Below are positions 35,086 to 43,805 of a stretch of 64,000 bases of DNA, one piece after another (within the stretch, counting starts at the first letter, position 1; each line of letters starts with the position of its first letter). This DNA is from Janthinobacterium sp. J1-1. Lineage in GTDB: Bacteria; Pseudomonadota; Gammaproteobacteria; Burkholderiales; Burkholderiaceae_D. Where the stretch lies: positions 6,572,001 to 6,636,000 of the forward strand of contig NZ_CP132339.1 of assembly GCF_030944405.1 (NCBI RefSeq). Reading direction: 5' to 3'. A program made the translations under genes and the position numbers. Below the pieces are notes generated by a model that was not told the DNA's origin, did no database searches, and saw only the letters and a list, made by a program, of their open reading frames with translations.

Positions 35086-36684
35086 ATGAAGGACGGCTTG
35101 CGCCAGTCGATGGCCTGGCTGCACACCTGGGTCGGGCTGAGCTGCGGCTGGCTGCTGTGCGCGATTTTCTTTACCGGCACGGTCAGCGTGTTTCGCGAAC
35201 CGATCACGCGCTGGATGGAAGCGCGGCCCTTGCTGTCCGATACCACCACCGGCGCGCCGCTGGCGCTGGACGCGGCCATCCGGCATTTATCAGCCACCGC
35301 GCCCAAGGCCAGCTTCTGGCGCCTGGACCTGCCCAGGCAGCCGGGCGACGCGCTGCAGCTGGTGTCAAGAGGCGGCAAGGGCAACCAGCAGGCGGCGCTG
35401 CACCCGCAGACCGGCGAACTGCTGCCCGGACCCTGGGGCCGCAAGACCGAAGGCGGCCGGCACTTCATGAGCTTTCACTACACCTTGCATGGGGGCGTGC
35501 CGGGCTACTGGCTGGTGGGCTGGATCGCCATGTGCGCGCTGGCGGCGCTGGTGTCGGGCGTGATCGTACACCGGCGCATCTTTGCCGACTTCTTTACGTT
35601 TCGCCCGCGCAAAGGGCAACGCTCCTGGCTCGACGCGCATAACGCCAGCGCCGTGTTTACCTTGCCCTTTTTGCTGATGATCGTCTACACGGGAGTGGCG
35701 TTTTTCTACAGCAGCTACATGCCCTGGCCGCTGCAAACGGCCTATGGCGGCGATGAACCCTACGCCCGCTACCAGCAGGAACTGGCGCACGACACGGCGC
35801 CGCCGGTTGCCAGGAAACGCTCGGGCACGCCGGCGCAACTGCTGCCGCTGGCGCCCATGCTGGCTTCGGCGCAGCTGCTGCTGGGCAAGCCAGTGACCAT
35901 GGTGCTGGTGCAGCAGCCGGGCGACCTGCAAGCGACGGTGCGCGTGTTCGCGAACGCCGAGGTGGGCAGCCATGGCGGCACCATCCTGCAGGCGCCCGGC
36001 ATCGTCACGTTCGATGGCGTCAGCGGCGCCGTGCTGCAGGTGCAGCGGCCCGAGCCGCCCGCCGGTTTTGCCAGCGAACAGGTGCATCACGTGATGGAAG
36101 CGCTGCACGTGGCGCGCTTCGGCGGCTGGCCGATCAAATGGCTGTACTTTATCAGCGGCCTGCTGGGCACCGTGATGGTGGCGACCGGCGCCAATCTGTT
36201 CATGGTCAAGCGGCGCCGCAAAAGCGCACTGGAATTCGGCGCCGCCACCGGCGCCGTGTATCGCGTGATCGAAGCGTTCAGCGTGGCGGCCATGGCCGGC
36301 ATCTGCATCGCCTCGATCGGCTATTTGTGGGGCAACCGTTTGCTGCCGGCCGAACTGGCGCAGCGCGACATATGGGAAATCCGCGTCTTCCTGTGGCTAT
36401 GGGCGGCCACCCTGCTGCATGCGCTGCTGCGCTCGCCTGGGCGCGCCTGGGTCGAGCAATTTGCCGCGGCGGCCGCGCTATGCCTGGCGCTGCCGCTGCT
36501 GAACCAGGCCACCACCGGCCAGCAGCTGTGGCGCTATGCGCTGGCCGGCGACGCCATGCGCTTTGGCGTGGAACTGACGGCGCTGGCGCTGGGGGTGGCC
36601 TTCGCCGGCTGCGCCTGGCGCATTCACCGAGTCTGGCAAGACAAGGCGGCTGTGAAACCGGTGCCGAGGGAGGCTCGCGCATGA
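35086..36684 (+). CDS. PepSY-associated transmembrane protein
   Basis: 532 residues with four main N- and mid-protein membrane helices plus a C-terminal helical bundle, and PepSY-type periplasmic segments. The start MKDGLRQSMAWLHTWVGLSCGWLL is the signature of PepSY_TM proteins, often linked to siderophore-iron reduction or uptake at the inner membrane. It overlaps the next gene by ATGA. No TonB receptor is within the window. Confidence 0.85.
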   Translation: MKDGLRQSMAWLHTWVGLSCGWLLCAIFFTGTVSVFREPITRWMEARPLLSDTTTGAPLALDAAIRHLSATAPKASFWRLDLPRQPGDALQLVSRGGKGNQQAALHPQTGELLPGPWGRKTEGGRHFMSFHYTLHGGVPGYWLVGWIAMCALAALVSGVIVHRRIFADFFTFRPRKGQRSWLDAHNASAVFTLPFLLMIVYTGVAFFYSSYMPWPLQTAYGGDEPYARYQQELAHDTAPPVARKRSGTPAQLLPLAPMLASAQLLLGKPVTMVLVQQPGDLQATVRVFANAEVGSHGGTILQAPGIVTFDGVSGAVLQVQRPEPPAGFASEQVHHVMEALHVARFGGWPIKWLYFISGLLGTVMVATGANLFMVKRRRKSALEFGAATGAVYRVIEAFSVAAMAGICIASIGYLWGNRLLPAELAQRDIWEIRVFLWLWAATLLHALLRSPGRAWVEQFAAAAALCLALPLLNQATTGQQLWRYALAGDAMRFGVELTALALGVAFAGCAWRIHRVWQDKAAVKPVPREARA

Positions 36685-36995
36685 GCAAACCGGCCAAAGG
36701 CAAGATGGGCGCCGCCTGGCGCTGGAGCATCGCCAGCCGCGTGCTGGCCGCCGCGCTGGGCGGCTATGCGCTGGCAGCCTTGCTGTCGTCCGCGCTGGCG
36801 CTGCTGCTGCCGCGCGTCTCGAACGCCTCGCGCGCCGACTCGGTCTTGATCGCCAGCCTGCTCAGTTTTGCGGTGTACACGGTGGCGGCGCTGTGGGTGT
36901 TTCACGCGCGCAGCGCCAGCCGGGCGTGGGCCGGACTGGGACTGTGGGCGCTGGCGTCGGGGATGATGATACTGGCCCTGCGAGCGGGGAGTTAG
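36681..36995 (+). CDS. DUF3649-like small membrane protein
   Basis: 104 residues (MSKPAKGKMGAAWRW...), translationally coupled to the PepSY gene by a 4-bp ATGA overlap. Three hydrophobic segments. In iron-uptake loci of betaproteobacteria a DUF3649 protein usually accompanies the PepSY protein, which matches length and context. Its stop overlaps the stop of convergent pcaD by 4 bp, leaving no room for an intergenic terminator. Confidence 0.7.
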   Translation: MSKPAKGKMGAAWRWSIASRVLAAALGGYALAALLSSALALLLPRVSNASRADSVLIASLLSFAVYTVAALWVFHARSASRAWAGLGLWALASGMMILALRAGS

Positions 36996-37774
36996 GACCG
37001 CAAAAACTCGCGCAGCGCGGCGCCAAATGCCGCAGGCGCTTCGACGTTCGACAGATGCGAAGCGTCCAGGGTGGCCAGGCGGGCACCCGCGATCGCCTGC
37101 CGCAGCTCGTGCGCGTCGTTGACGGTGGTGACGGGGTCATGCTCGCCGGCGATGACCAGTGTGGGCACCGTGATGGCCGCTACTTGCGCACGCAGGTCGG
37201 CCTGCGCCAGCGCCTCGCAGCAGGCGGCGTAGCCACCCGCATCCTGCCGGCGCAATGTATCGACCATGCGCGCCACGGTGGCCGTTTCGCGCGCGATAAA
37301 CGGCGCGGTAAACCAGCGCCCGGCCGCGCCATCGGCCACCGCATCCATGCCTTCGCTGCGCACCAGCGCGGCGCGCCCCTGCCAGCCCTCGACGCTGCCG
37401 ATGCGCGCCGCCGTATTGGCCAGCACCAGGGCAGTCAGGCGCTGCGGATGGTGGATGGCCAGCCATTGCCCGACCAGCCCGCCCATCGAGATGCCGCAGA
37501 AAGCGGCGCGTTCGATCTGCAGATGGTCCAGCAGCGCGATCACGTCGAGTCCCAGCCGGTCGATGCCGAACGGTGCATCGCTGGTGCCGGACAGGCCATG
37601 GCCACGCGTATCGTGGCGCACCACAAAAAAGTCCCCGGCCAGCGCATCGGCCTGGGCATCCCACATGCTCAAGTCCGTGCCCAGCGAATTGCACAGCACC
37701 ACGCAAGGACGCGCGCGATCGCCATCCAGGCGGTAATGCAGGGAGCTTCCGTCGACGATCAAGGGCGGCTGCAT
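36992..37774 (-). CDS. pcaD: 3-oxoadipate enol-lactonase
   Basis: Hydrolyses beta-ketoadipate enol-lactone to beta-ketoadipate. The 260-residue alpha/beta-hydrolase has nucleophile Ser96 in GISMGG, the acid in GEHDPVT and the histidine in ASHLSN. It lies 9 bp downstream of catA with AAGGAG before its ATG, completing the catechol-to-ketoadipate steps in one operon. pcaIJ and pcaF are not present here. Confidence 0.92.
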   Translation of the reverse strand: MQPPLIVDGSSLHYRLDGDRARPCVVLCNSLGTDLSMWDAQADALAGDFFVVRHDTRGHGLSGTSDAPFGIDRLGLDVIALLDHLQIERAAFCGISMGGLVGQWLAIHHPQRLTALVLANTAARIGSVEGWQGRAALVRSEGMDAVADGAAGRWFTAPFIARETATVARMVDTLRRQDAGGYAACCEALAQADLRAQVAAITVPTLVIAGEHDPVTTVNDAHELRQAIAGARLATLDASHLSNVEAPAAFGAALREFLRS

Positions 37775-37783
37775 GGGTTCTCC

Positions 37784-38704
37784 TTACGCCGTCGCGCGGG
37801 GACGCTCGACCAGCGCCGTGGGCAGCGCGGCGCTGTCGCGGCTCAGGTGGAAATCGAAGTCGATCGAGGCATACGGCTGGTCCAGGCGCAGTGCGTCGAG
37901 TTGGGCAGGATCACCGATGCGGGTGATGGCCGGCACCAGGCCGTCACGGGTGGCAAACGCGAAGTCGTCCCACAGATAGGCGTCGCCATCGATATTGATC
38001 TGCGTGGTGAGCTTGCGGTGACCGTCGGCACTGATAAAGAAATGGATGTGCGCGGGGCGCTGGCCGTGGCGGCCCAGCAGATTCAATAACTGCTGAGTGG
38101 TGCCGTCCGGCGGGCAGCCATAGCCGACCGGCAGGATGCTGCGGAACTGGTAGCGGCCCTGTTCGTCGGCGACGATGGTGCGGCGCAGGTTGAAATGCGA
38201 TTGGCTTTGGTCGAAGAACGAGTAATTGCCCATCAGGTTCGCATGCCACACTTCGACCTGGGCGCCCGGCGCCGGCCGGCCGTCGGCGTCGAACACGGTG
38301 CCTTGCATGAACAGCACTTCGGCGCGGTCGCTTTCGCTGCCGTCATCGAGGCGCGCGAAGCCCACGCTCTCCGGTGCGCCGGCCACATACAGCGGCCCTT
38401 CGATGGTGCGCGGCGTGGCGCCTGACAGGCCAGCCTTCGCTTCCGCCTCGTCGGCGCGCAGGTCGAGAAAATGTTCGAGTCCCATGCCCGCCGCCAGCAG
38501 GCCCAGTTCATTCGCAGCGCCTGCGGCTGCCATATACGAGATGCCGCTCCACACTTCGTTCGGCGTCAGGTCCAGGTCTTCGATGGTCTTGCACAAGTCG
38601 CCCAGCAGGCGCACCACCACCTGCTGCACGCGCGGATTGGCCGGCTTGTCGGCCGCTTCCACGATCCACTTCTTGACGAGGGTATCGATTTCGGTATGGT
38701 TCAT
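37784..38704 (-). CDS. catA: Catechol 1,2-dioxygenase
   Basis: Intradiol ring cleavage of catechol to cis,cis-muconate, using non-haem Fe(III). The 306-residue protein has the N-terminal helical dimerisation/lipid-binding region and all four iron ligands: Tyr161 (GNYSFF), Tyr195 (PVGYG), His219 and His221 (PAHIHFF). GGAG precedes the ATG. Part of the catBCA-pcaD operon. Confidence 0.95.
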   Translation of the reverse strand: MNHTEIDTLVKKWIVEAADKPANPRVQQVVVRLLGDLCKTIEDLDLTPNEVWSGISYMAAAGAANELGLLAAGMGLEHFLDLRADEAEAKAGLSGATPRTIEGPLYVAGAPESVGFARLDDGSESDRAEVLFMQGTVFDADGRPAPGAQVEVWHANLMGNYSFFDQSQSHFNLRRTIVADEQGRYQFRSILPVGYGCPPDGTTQQLLNLLGRHGQRPAHIHFFISADGHRKLTTQINIDGDAYLWDDFAFATRDGLVPAITRIGDPAQLDALRLDQPYASIDFDFHLSRDSAALPTALVERPRATA

Positions 38705-38755
38705 TTGATGTCTCCGTTGATGGTGATGATGGTGATAAAAGGCCTGCGAAAAAAA

Positions 38756-39046
38756 TCAGGAATCGTCGTCGCGGATCGCGGACGGATGGCGGCACAGCGG
38801 CATCACTTCGATCTGCATGTAGGGGAACAGCGGCAGCGATGTGAGCAGGGTGTGCAGTTCGTCCACGCTGGCCACGTCGAAGATGCTGACGTTGGCGTAG
38901 TGGCCGGCGATGCGCCACAGGTGGCGCCATTTGCCCTCCTGCTGCAGGCGCTGCGCCAGTTCTCTTTCGGTCTGTTTCAGTTGCGTCGCCCGCGCCTCGG
39001 GCATCTCCAGCGGCAGGTTTACGGTCATGCGTACATGGAATAACAT
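38756..39046 (-). CDS. catC: Muconolactone delta-isomerase
   Basis: Converts muconolactone to beta-ketoadipate enol-lactone. 96 residues, the normal length, beginning MLFHVRMTVNLP with KWRHLWRIAGHYANVSIFDV and the C-terminal LPLFPYM block. Its AAGGAG overlaps the end of catB, indicating coupled translation. Confidence 0.95.
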   Translation of the reverse strand: MLFHVRMTVNLPLEMPEARATQLKQTERELAQRLQQEGKWRHLWRIAGHYANVSIFDVASVDELHTLLTSLPLFPYMQIEVMPLCRHPSAIRDDDS

Positions 39047-39055
39047 GGATTCTCC

Positions 39056-40165
39056 TTATTTGCGCCGCATTGCCTGCAGCTTGTCGGTGTCGATCTCCAC
39101 GCCCAGCCCCGGCCCGGTCGGCACCTGCAGCATGAAGTCGCGGTAGACCAGCGGCTCGCGCAGCAGTTCCTGGGTCAGCAGCAAGGGGCCGAACAATTCG
39201 GTGCCCCAGGCCAGTTCGGCAAAAGTGGAACACACATGCGCGGTGGCGGCCGTGCCGATGCCGCCTTCGAGCATGGTGCCGCCGTACAGGCCCACGCCGG
39301 CCAGGCGCGCCACGGTGGCCACTTCCAGCGCCGGCAGCAGGCCGCCGGACTGGGTGATTTTTACCGCATACACGTCGGCGGCGTCCGCACGCGCCAGCGC
39401 CAGCGCATCGTCGGGGCCATGCAAGGCTTCGTCGGCCATGATGGCCACGTCGAAGCGCTGTTTCAGGCGCGCCAGGGCGCCATGGTTGCCGGCCTTGACG
39501 GGCTGCTCGATCAGGTCGACGCCGCCCGCTTCCAGCGCCGCGATGCCGCGCACGGCGTCCATCTCGCTCCAGGCCTGGTTGACGTCGACCCGCACGCTGG
39601 CCCGTTCGCCCAGCGCCCGCTTGATTTCCAGTACATGGGCCACGTCGTCCATCACGCCACGCAGGCCGATCTTCAATTTGAAGATGCGGTGGCGGCGCAG
39701 TTCCAGCATCTGCTCGGCTTCGGCGATGTCTTTCGCCGTATCGCCGCTGGCCAGGGTCCAGGCCACCGGCAGTTCGTCGCGCACCCGGCCGCCCAGCAAT
39801 TCGGACAGCGGCACGCCCAGCCTGCGCGCCTGGGCGTCGAGCAAGGCGGTTTCGATCGCACACTTGGCGAAGCGGTTGCCCTGTATCGCCTTGCGTATCT
39901 TGGCCATCGCGCGCGCCACCTGGCTCGCCTCCATGCCCAGCAGCAGCGGCGCGAAATAGGTATCGATATTGGTCTTGATGCTCTCCGGGCTTTCCTCGCC
40001 ATAGGCCAGGCCGCCGATGGTGGTCGCCTCGCCCCAGCCTTCGATGCCGTCGGCGCAGCGCACGCGCACCAGCACCAGGGTTTGCGTATGCATGGTGGCG
40101 ACCGACAATTTGTGGGGCCGGATGGTCGGCACATCCACCAGGAAGGTCTCGATATATTGAATCAT
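39056..40165 (-). CDS. catB: Muconate cycloisomerase
   Basis: Cycloisomerises cis,cis-muconate to muconolactone. 369 residues from ATG 40165 (MIQYIETFLVDVPTIRPHK); an upstream extension into the promoter region is rejected. Enolase-superfamily features: K-x-K at 163-165 (FKLKIG), metal ligands in VDVNQAW, EQP and ADEAL. First gene of the operon, divergent from catR. Confidence 0.94.
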   Translation of the reverse strand: MIQYIETFLVDVPTIRPHKLSVATMHTQTLVLVRVRCADGIEGWGEATTIGGLAYGEESPESIKTNIDTYFAPLLLGMEASQVARAMAKIRKAIQGNRFAKCAIETALLDAQARRLGVPLSELLGGRVRDELPVAWTLASGDTAKDIAEAEQMLELRRHRIFKLKIGLRGVMDDVAHVLEIKRALGERASVRVDVNQAWSEMDAVRGIAALEAGGVDLIEQPVKAGNHGALARLKQRFDVAIMADEALHGPDDALALARADAADVYAVKITQSGGLLPALEVATVARLAGVGLYGGTMLEGGIGTAATAHVCSTFAELAWGTELFGPLLLTQELLREPLVYRDFMLQVPTGPGLGVEIDTDKLQAMRRK

Positions 40166-40237
40166 ATTTATTCCGTATAATTTTGAGCAGCCATGCCACG
40201 ATATTCCCCGGCATCTGCCGTGTCCAACACTGTTTTG

Positions 40238-40263
40238 GTATGAAATCGATACCTGGAAGGTAT
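40238..40263. promoter_or_regulatory. CatR/BenM-type operator in the catB-catR intergenic region
   Basis: GTAT-N7-ATAC-N7-GTAT, so a perfect ATAC-N7-GTAT site (40249-40263) overlaps a mirrored half-site (40238-40252). ATAC-N7-GTAT is the consensus known for BenM/CatM. It lies 14 bp before the catR start, where it can serve autorepression and activation of catB. Confidence 0.75.
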
Positions 40264-40277
40264 GAAAAGGAAAAAAC

Positions 40278-41207
40278 ATGGAACTACGTCATTTGCGCTA
40301 CTTCGTCGCGGTGGCCGAAGAAAGGAATGTCACGCGCGCCGCCGCGCGCCTGCACATGGCGCAGCCGCCATTGAGCCGGCAAATGCAGCAGCTGGAGGAA
40401 ATGCTGGGCGTGGCGCTGTTTGAAAAAGGGTCGCGCCCGCTGGCGCTGACCGAAGCCGGCAGCTTCTTCCTGGCCCATGCGCGGCCCCTGCTGGACCAGG
40501 TGCGCGACCTGAAAGCCATGACGCAGCGTATCGGCAAGCTCGAACGCACGCTGGCGATCGGTTTTGTCGCGTCCACCTTGTACGGCCAGCTGCCCGATAT
40601 CGTGCACCACTACAGCGAACTGCATCCCGAGGTGGACGTCAGCCTGCACGAGATGACCACCATGGAACAGCTGGCGGCGCTCAAAGATGGCCGCATCGAC
40701 GTGGGTTTCGGCCGACTGACGGGCGAAGACGCCAGCATCCGCCGCATCCTGCTGCGCGAAGAGCGGCTGGTGGTGGCGCTGCCGCCCGGCCACCGGCTGG
40801 CCGCCAGCGGCGCCGGCCTGCGCCTGACCGACCTGCTGCACGACACGCTGCTGGTCTATCCGAAGGCGCCCCGGCCCAGCTTTGCCGACCAGGTGCTGGC
40901 CATGTTCAGCGCCGGCCATTTGACGCCGGGCCGCGTGACGGAGGTGCGCGAACTGCAGATTTCACTGGGCCTGGTGGCGGCCGGCCAGGGCATTGCCATC
41001 GTGCCGGAAAGCGTGCAGGCCATGCACCACCGCAGCGTGGTCTATCGCCCGCTGGAGGACACGCATGCGTATTCGCCCATCCTGTTCAGCGTGCGCCAGA
41101 TGGACCACTCACCGGAACTGGCAGACATGCTGGCCGCCGTGTACGCGATCTACGACGAGCAGGGCGTCGCGCATGTGAAGGAAAGCCTACGCGGCGTCGA
41201 CCAGTAA
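40278..41207 (+). CDS. catR: LysR regulator of the catechol operon
   Basis: 309 residues. N-terminal HTH MELRHLRYFVAVAEERNVTRAAARLHMAQPPLSR is the CatR/BenM subgroup signature. The effector domain (about 90-300) should bind cis,cis-muconate. Divergent from catB with the operator between them. Its 3' end overlaps the convergent hypothetical gene by 21 bp. Confidence 0.9.
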   Translation: MELRHLRYFVAVAEERNVTRAAARLHMAQPPLSRQMQQLEEMLGVALFEKGSRPLALTEAGSFFLAHARPLLDQVRDLKAMTQRIGKLERTLAIGFVASTLYGQLPDIVHHYSELHPEVDVSLHEMTTMEQLAALKDGRIDVGFGRLTGEDASIRRILLREERLVVALPPGHRLAASGAGLRLTDLLHDTLLVYPKAPRPSFADQVLAMFSAGHLTPGRVTEVRELQISLGLVAAGQGIAIVPESVQAMHHRSVVYRPLEDTHAYSPILFSVRQMDHSPELADMLAAVYAIYDEQGVAHVKESLRGVDQ

Positions 41208-41570
41208 TTCCGGCCGCAACGCGCGGATGCGCAACTCGGTGAAATAGCCGCCGGCCTCGTTGTAGCGCAGGTAGTGGCGGCCGCAATTCAGGCAGCGCGC
41301 CACCTGGCTGCGGTTGGCCGGATAGTAGCGCGGCGCGATCGGCGCATCGGGACTGTCGTCGCGCGTGCCCTGCGGGTGATATTCCTTGAAACTCGGCTCG
41401 TCGTAGGCGTCAACGACCAGCGTACCCACTTCCTCGAAGCGGTCCAGCTCCAGCGAGGTGGGCAAACGCTGCCAGGCGTCGAGCGGCACGGCGCAGCAGC
41501 TGCACGGTTGCGTGATGCCGGCCGAGGTGGCGGCCAGTGTGGACAAGGTAGCAAAATCAATCAGTGACAT
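41187..41570 (-). CDS. Hypothetical protein (127 aa) with paired cysteines
   Basis: From ATG 41570 (MSLIDFATLSTLAAT). Contains CSCCAVP near residue 25 and CLNCGRHYLRY near 93, a possible zinc-binding arrangement. No family recognised. 10 bp downstream of pqiC on the same strand, so it may be the last gene of the pqi operon, and it overlaps the end of catR. Confidence 0.6.
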   Translation of the reverse strand: MSLIDFATLSTLAATSAGITQPCSCCAVPLDAWQRLPTSLELDRFEEVGTLVVDAYDEPSFKEYHPQGTRDDSPDAPIAPRYYPANRSQVARCLNCGRHYLRYNEAGGYFTELRIRALRPELLVDAA

Positions 41571-41580
41571 GTATTTTCTT

Positions 41581-42180
41581 TCAAATGGCGGGACAAACGG
41601 CATTGCCCGCGCCGAAACCGCGCACCACATCGGCCATCTGTTTCGATATCGATTGCACGGCGCGGCGGTGGCCCTGCACCAGCTCGTCGTAGCCGGCACC
41701 CGTCTTTTCATTGGCCACCGTGCGACAGGTGACGACCTTGTTGCTGGCCAGCTCGCGCACGCTCCAGACGGCGTCGATCAGCGCATACTGGTTCATCACC
41801 GATTCGAAGCGCTGCACATTGGTGCTGATGCGGTACACCGGCAGCTTGTCCGGATACGGCGTGCGGAACACGTCGATCGCGCCCAGGTCAGCCGTGACGG
41901 CGGTCGACAGCGCCTGGCCGATCTCGCCGGCCAGCGGACCGGCCCAGCGCTGCTGCTCCAGCAGTTCGATGCGGCCCGACGGCGCCGTCACCACGAACTG
42001 GTTGCGGCTGACCTGCTGCGGCACGCTGACGGCCAGCATCTCGACATAGTATTGAACCGGCTTGGCCGGCTGCAGGTTCGACTGGCCGCCGCCGGACAGC
42101 GTATAGAAATGCTCGGGCTGCGGCGTGGAGCAGGCGCCCAGCAGCACGGTGGCCGCCAGCATGGCAAAAATCGTCTTCAT
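41581..42180 (-). CDS. pqiC: PqiC-type outer-membrane lipoprotein
   Basis: 199 residues with lipobox LLGAC (Cys17) and the ABC-type transport auxiliary lipoprotein fold (PEHFYTLSGG, VEMLAVSVPQQVSRNQFV). Overlaps pqiB by ATGA. Acts with PqiB and PqiA in lipid transport between membranes. Confidence 0.88.
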   Translation of the reverse strand: MKTIFAMLAATVLLGACSTPQPEHFYTLSGGGQSNLQPAKPVQYYVEMLAVSVPQQVSRNQFVVTAPSGRIELLEQQRWAGPLAGEIGQALSTAVTADLGAIDVFRTPYPDKLPVYRISTNVQRFESVMNQYALIDAVWSVRELASNKVVTCRTVANEKTGAGYDELVQGHRRAVQSISKQMADVVRGFGAGNAVCPAI

Positions 42181-43805
42181 TTCTTGTCATCTCCTTGTTT
42201 GCCACGGATCAGCGACTCCGGGTGGCGTTCCAGGTAATCGGTCAGGGCGTTGAGCGACTGCAGGGTTTGCGTCAGCTGCTGCAAGGCCTGGCGCACATCG
42301 GACTGCAGCGGCGAATCCTTTTGCAGTACCTGTTCGGCCGTACCAAAGGTATTTTTTGCCGCCGTCAGGGTACCGCGCATTTCCGGCACCACCTGGCTGT
42401 CGAGCTGCTTGAACAGCGCATTGGCTTGCCGGATGGTGGCGTTCAGATTATTGCCGATGTCGGCAAACGGAACCTGGTCGAGCTTCCTGGCGATGCTGGC
42501 CACCTGCGTCTGCAATTCGTCGAGCGTGTTCGGCACCGTCGGCACTTCCAGCGGATACTTGCTGGTGTCGAGCGCCACCTTGGCCGCTTTCGGGAAGAAG
42601 TCGAGCGCGATATACAGCTGGCTGGTGAGCAGGTTGCCGGTGCGCAGCTGGGCCCGCAAGCCACGGCTGACCATGCGCTCGAGCATCTGGTGGCTGCTGG
42701 AGCCTTCCGCATCGGCCACCGCCGTCTGGAAGCGCATGCCCAGGCGCGCCGGATACAGGTTCACGGTGACGGGCATGCGGAAGTTCTTCCTGACCGGATC
42801 GAATTCGATGCCCACCGAGCGTACTTCACCGAGCACGATGCCGCGGAAGTCCACCGTGGCGCCAGGCTGCAGGCCGCGCAGCGACTGGTCGAAATAAAAC
42901 ACCGTGGTGATGGCCTCGCCGTCCGGTGCGCGCATGGCGCTGGCCTCGTCGGGGGCCAGGCGGAAGTTGGTGTTGGCCGGCGCGGGCAGTTCGGGCTTGC
43001 GGCCGTTTTCCGCCTCGAAGGCGATGCCGCCCACCAGCAGCGCCGCCAGCGATTGCGTGTTCAGCTTGAAGCCGTTCGAGTCCAGGCGCACATCGACGCC
43101 GCTGGCATGCCACCAGCGCGCGTTCTTGCCGACGAACTGGTCGTACGGCGCATTGACGAACACCGTCATGGAAATGCCGTTGCCGTCCTTGTCCAGGCTG
43201 AAGCTGACCACCTTGCCCACGCGCAGGCGGTGGAAGAACACGGGCGAACCCACGTCGACCGAACCGAGGCTTTCCGCATGCAGGGTAAACAATTTCCCCT
43301 TCTGGTCGCCATCGACGGCGGGCGGACTTTCCAGACCCGTGAAGCTGTCCTTCTTGGCCTCGGACTTGCCCGTATCGACGCCGATATACGCGCCCGACAG
43401 CAAGGTGCCCAGGCCCGTCACGCCGCTGGCGCCGATCTGCGGACGCACCACCCAGAAGCGCGAATCGGCGGTGGCGAAGCGGCGTGCCTCCTTGCTCATT
43501 TCGATGGTCACCAGCACGCGGCTCAGGTCCTCGCCCAGGTTGATGGCGCGCACCTGGCCGATATCGACATCCTTGTACTTGACCTTGGTCTTGCCTGGTT
43601 CGAGCCCCTCGGCGCTCTTGAAGCTGACGGTCACCGTCGGCCCCTGGTCGAGGATGGACTTGGCGGCCAGGCCGGCGCCGATCAGCGCGGCCAGCAGCGG
43701 GATCAGCCACACCAGCGACGGCAGCCAGCGGCTGGCCTTGTCCACGTCCGGTTCCGGCAATTGCCGCGTATCGGGCGCGCGTACGCCCTCTTCCTTGTCA
43801 GACAT
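42177..43805 (-). CDS. pqiB: PqiB, MCE-domain protein
   Basis: 542 residues from ATG 43805 (MSDKEEGVRAP). One N-terminal membrane helix (about 28-48) and three MCE domains (VTVSFKSAEGLEPGKTKVKYKDV; further copies near 160 and 285), then a coiled C-terminal needle region. In E. coli PqiB forms a periplasm-spanning tunnel for phospholipids. The start overlaps the pqiA end by 8 bp. Confidence 0.92.
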   Translation of the reverse strand: MSDKEEGVRAPDTRQLPEPDVDKASRWLPSLVWLIPLLAALIGAGLAAKSILDQGPTVTVSFKSAEGLEPGKTKVKYKDVDIGQVRAINLGEDLSRVLVTIEMSKEARRFATADSRFWVVRPQIGASGVTGLGTLLSGAYIGVDTGKSEAKKDSFTGLESPPAVDGDQKGKLFTLHAESLGSVDVGSPVFFHRLRVGKVVSFSLDKDGNGISMTVFVNAPYDQFVGKNARWWHASGVDVRLDSNGFKLNTQSLAALLVGGIAFEAENGRKPELPAPANTNFRLAPDEASAMRAPDGEAITTVFYFDQSLRGLQPGATVDFRGIVLGEVRSVGIEFDPVRKNFRMPVTVNLYPARLGMRFQTAVADAEGSSSHQMLERMVSRGLRAQLRTGNLLTSQLYIALDFFPKAAKVALDTSKYPLEVPTVPNTLDELQTQVASIARKLDQVPFADIGNNLNATIRQANALFKQLDSQVVPEMRGTLTAAKNTFGTAEQVLQKDSPLQSDVRQALQQLTQTLQSLNALTDYLERHPESLIRGKQGDDKK

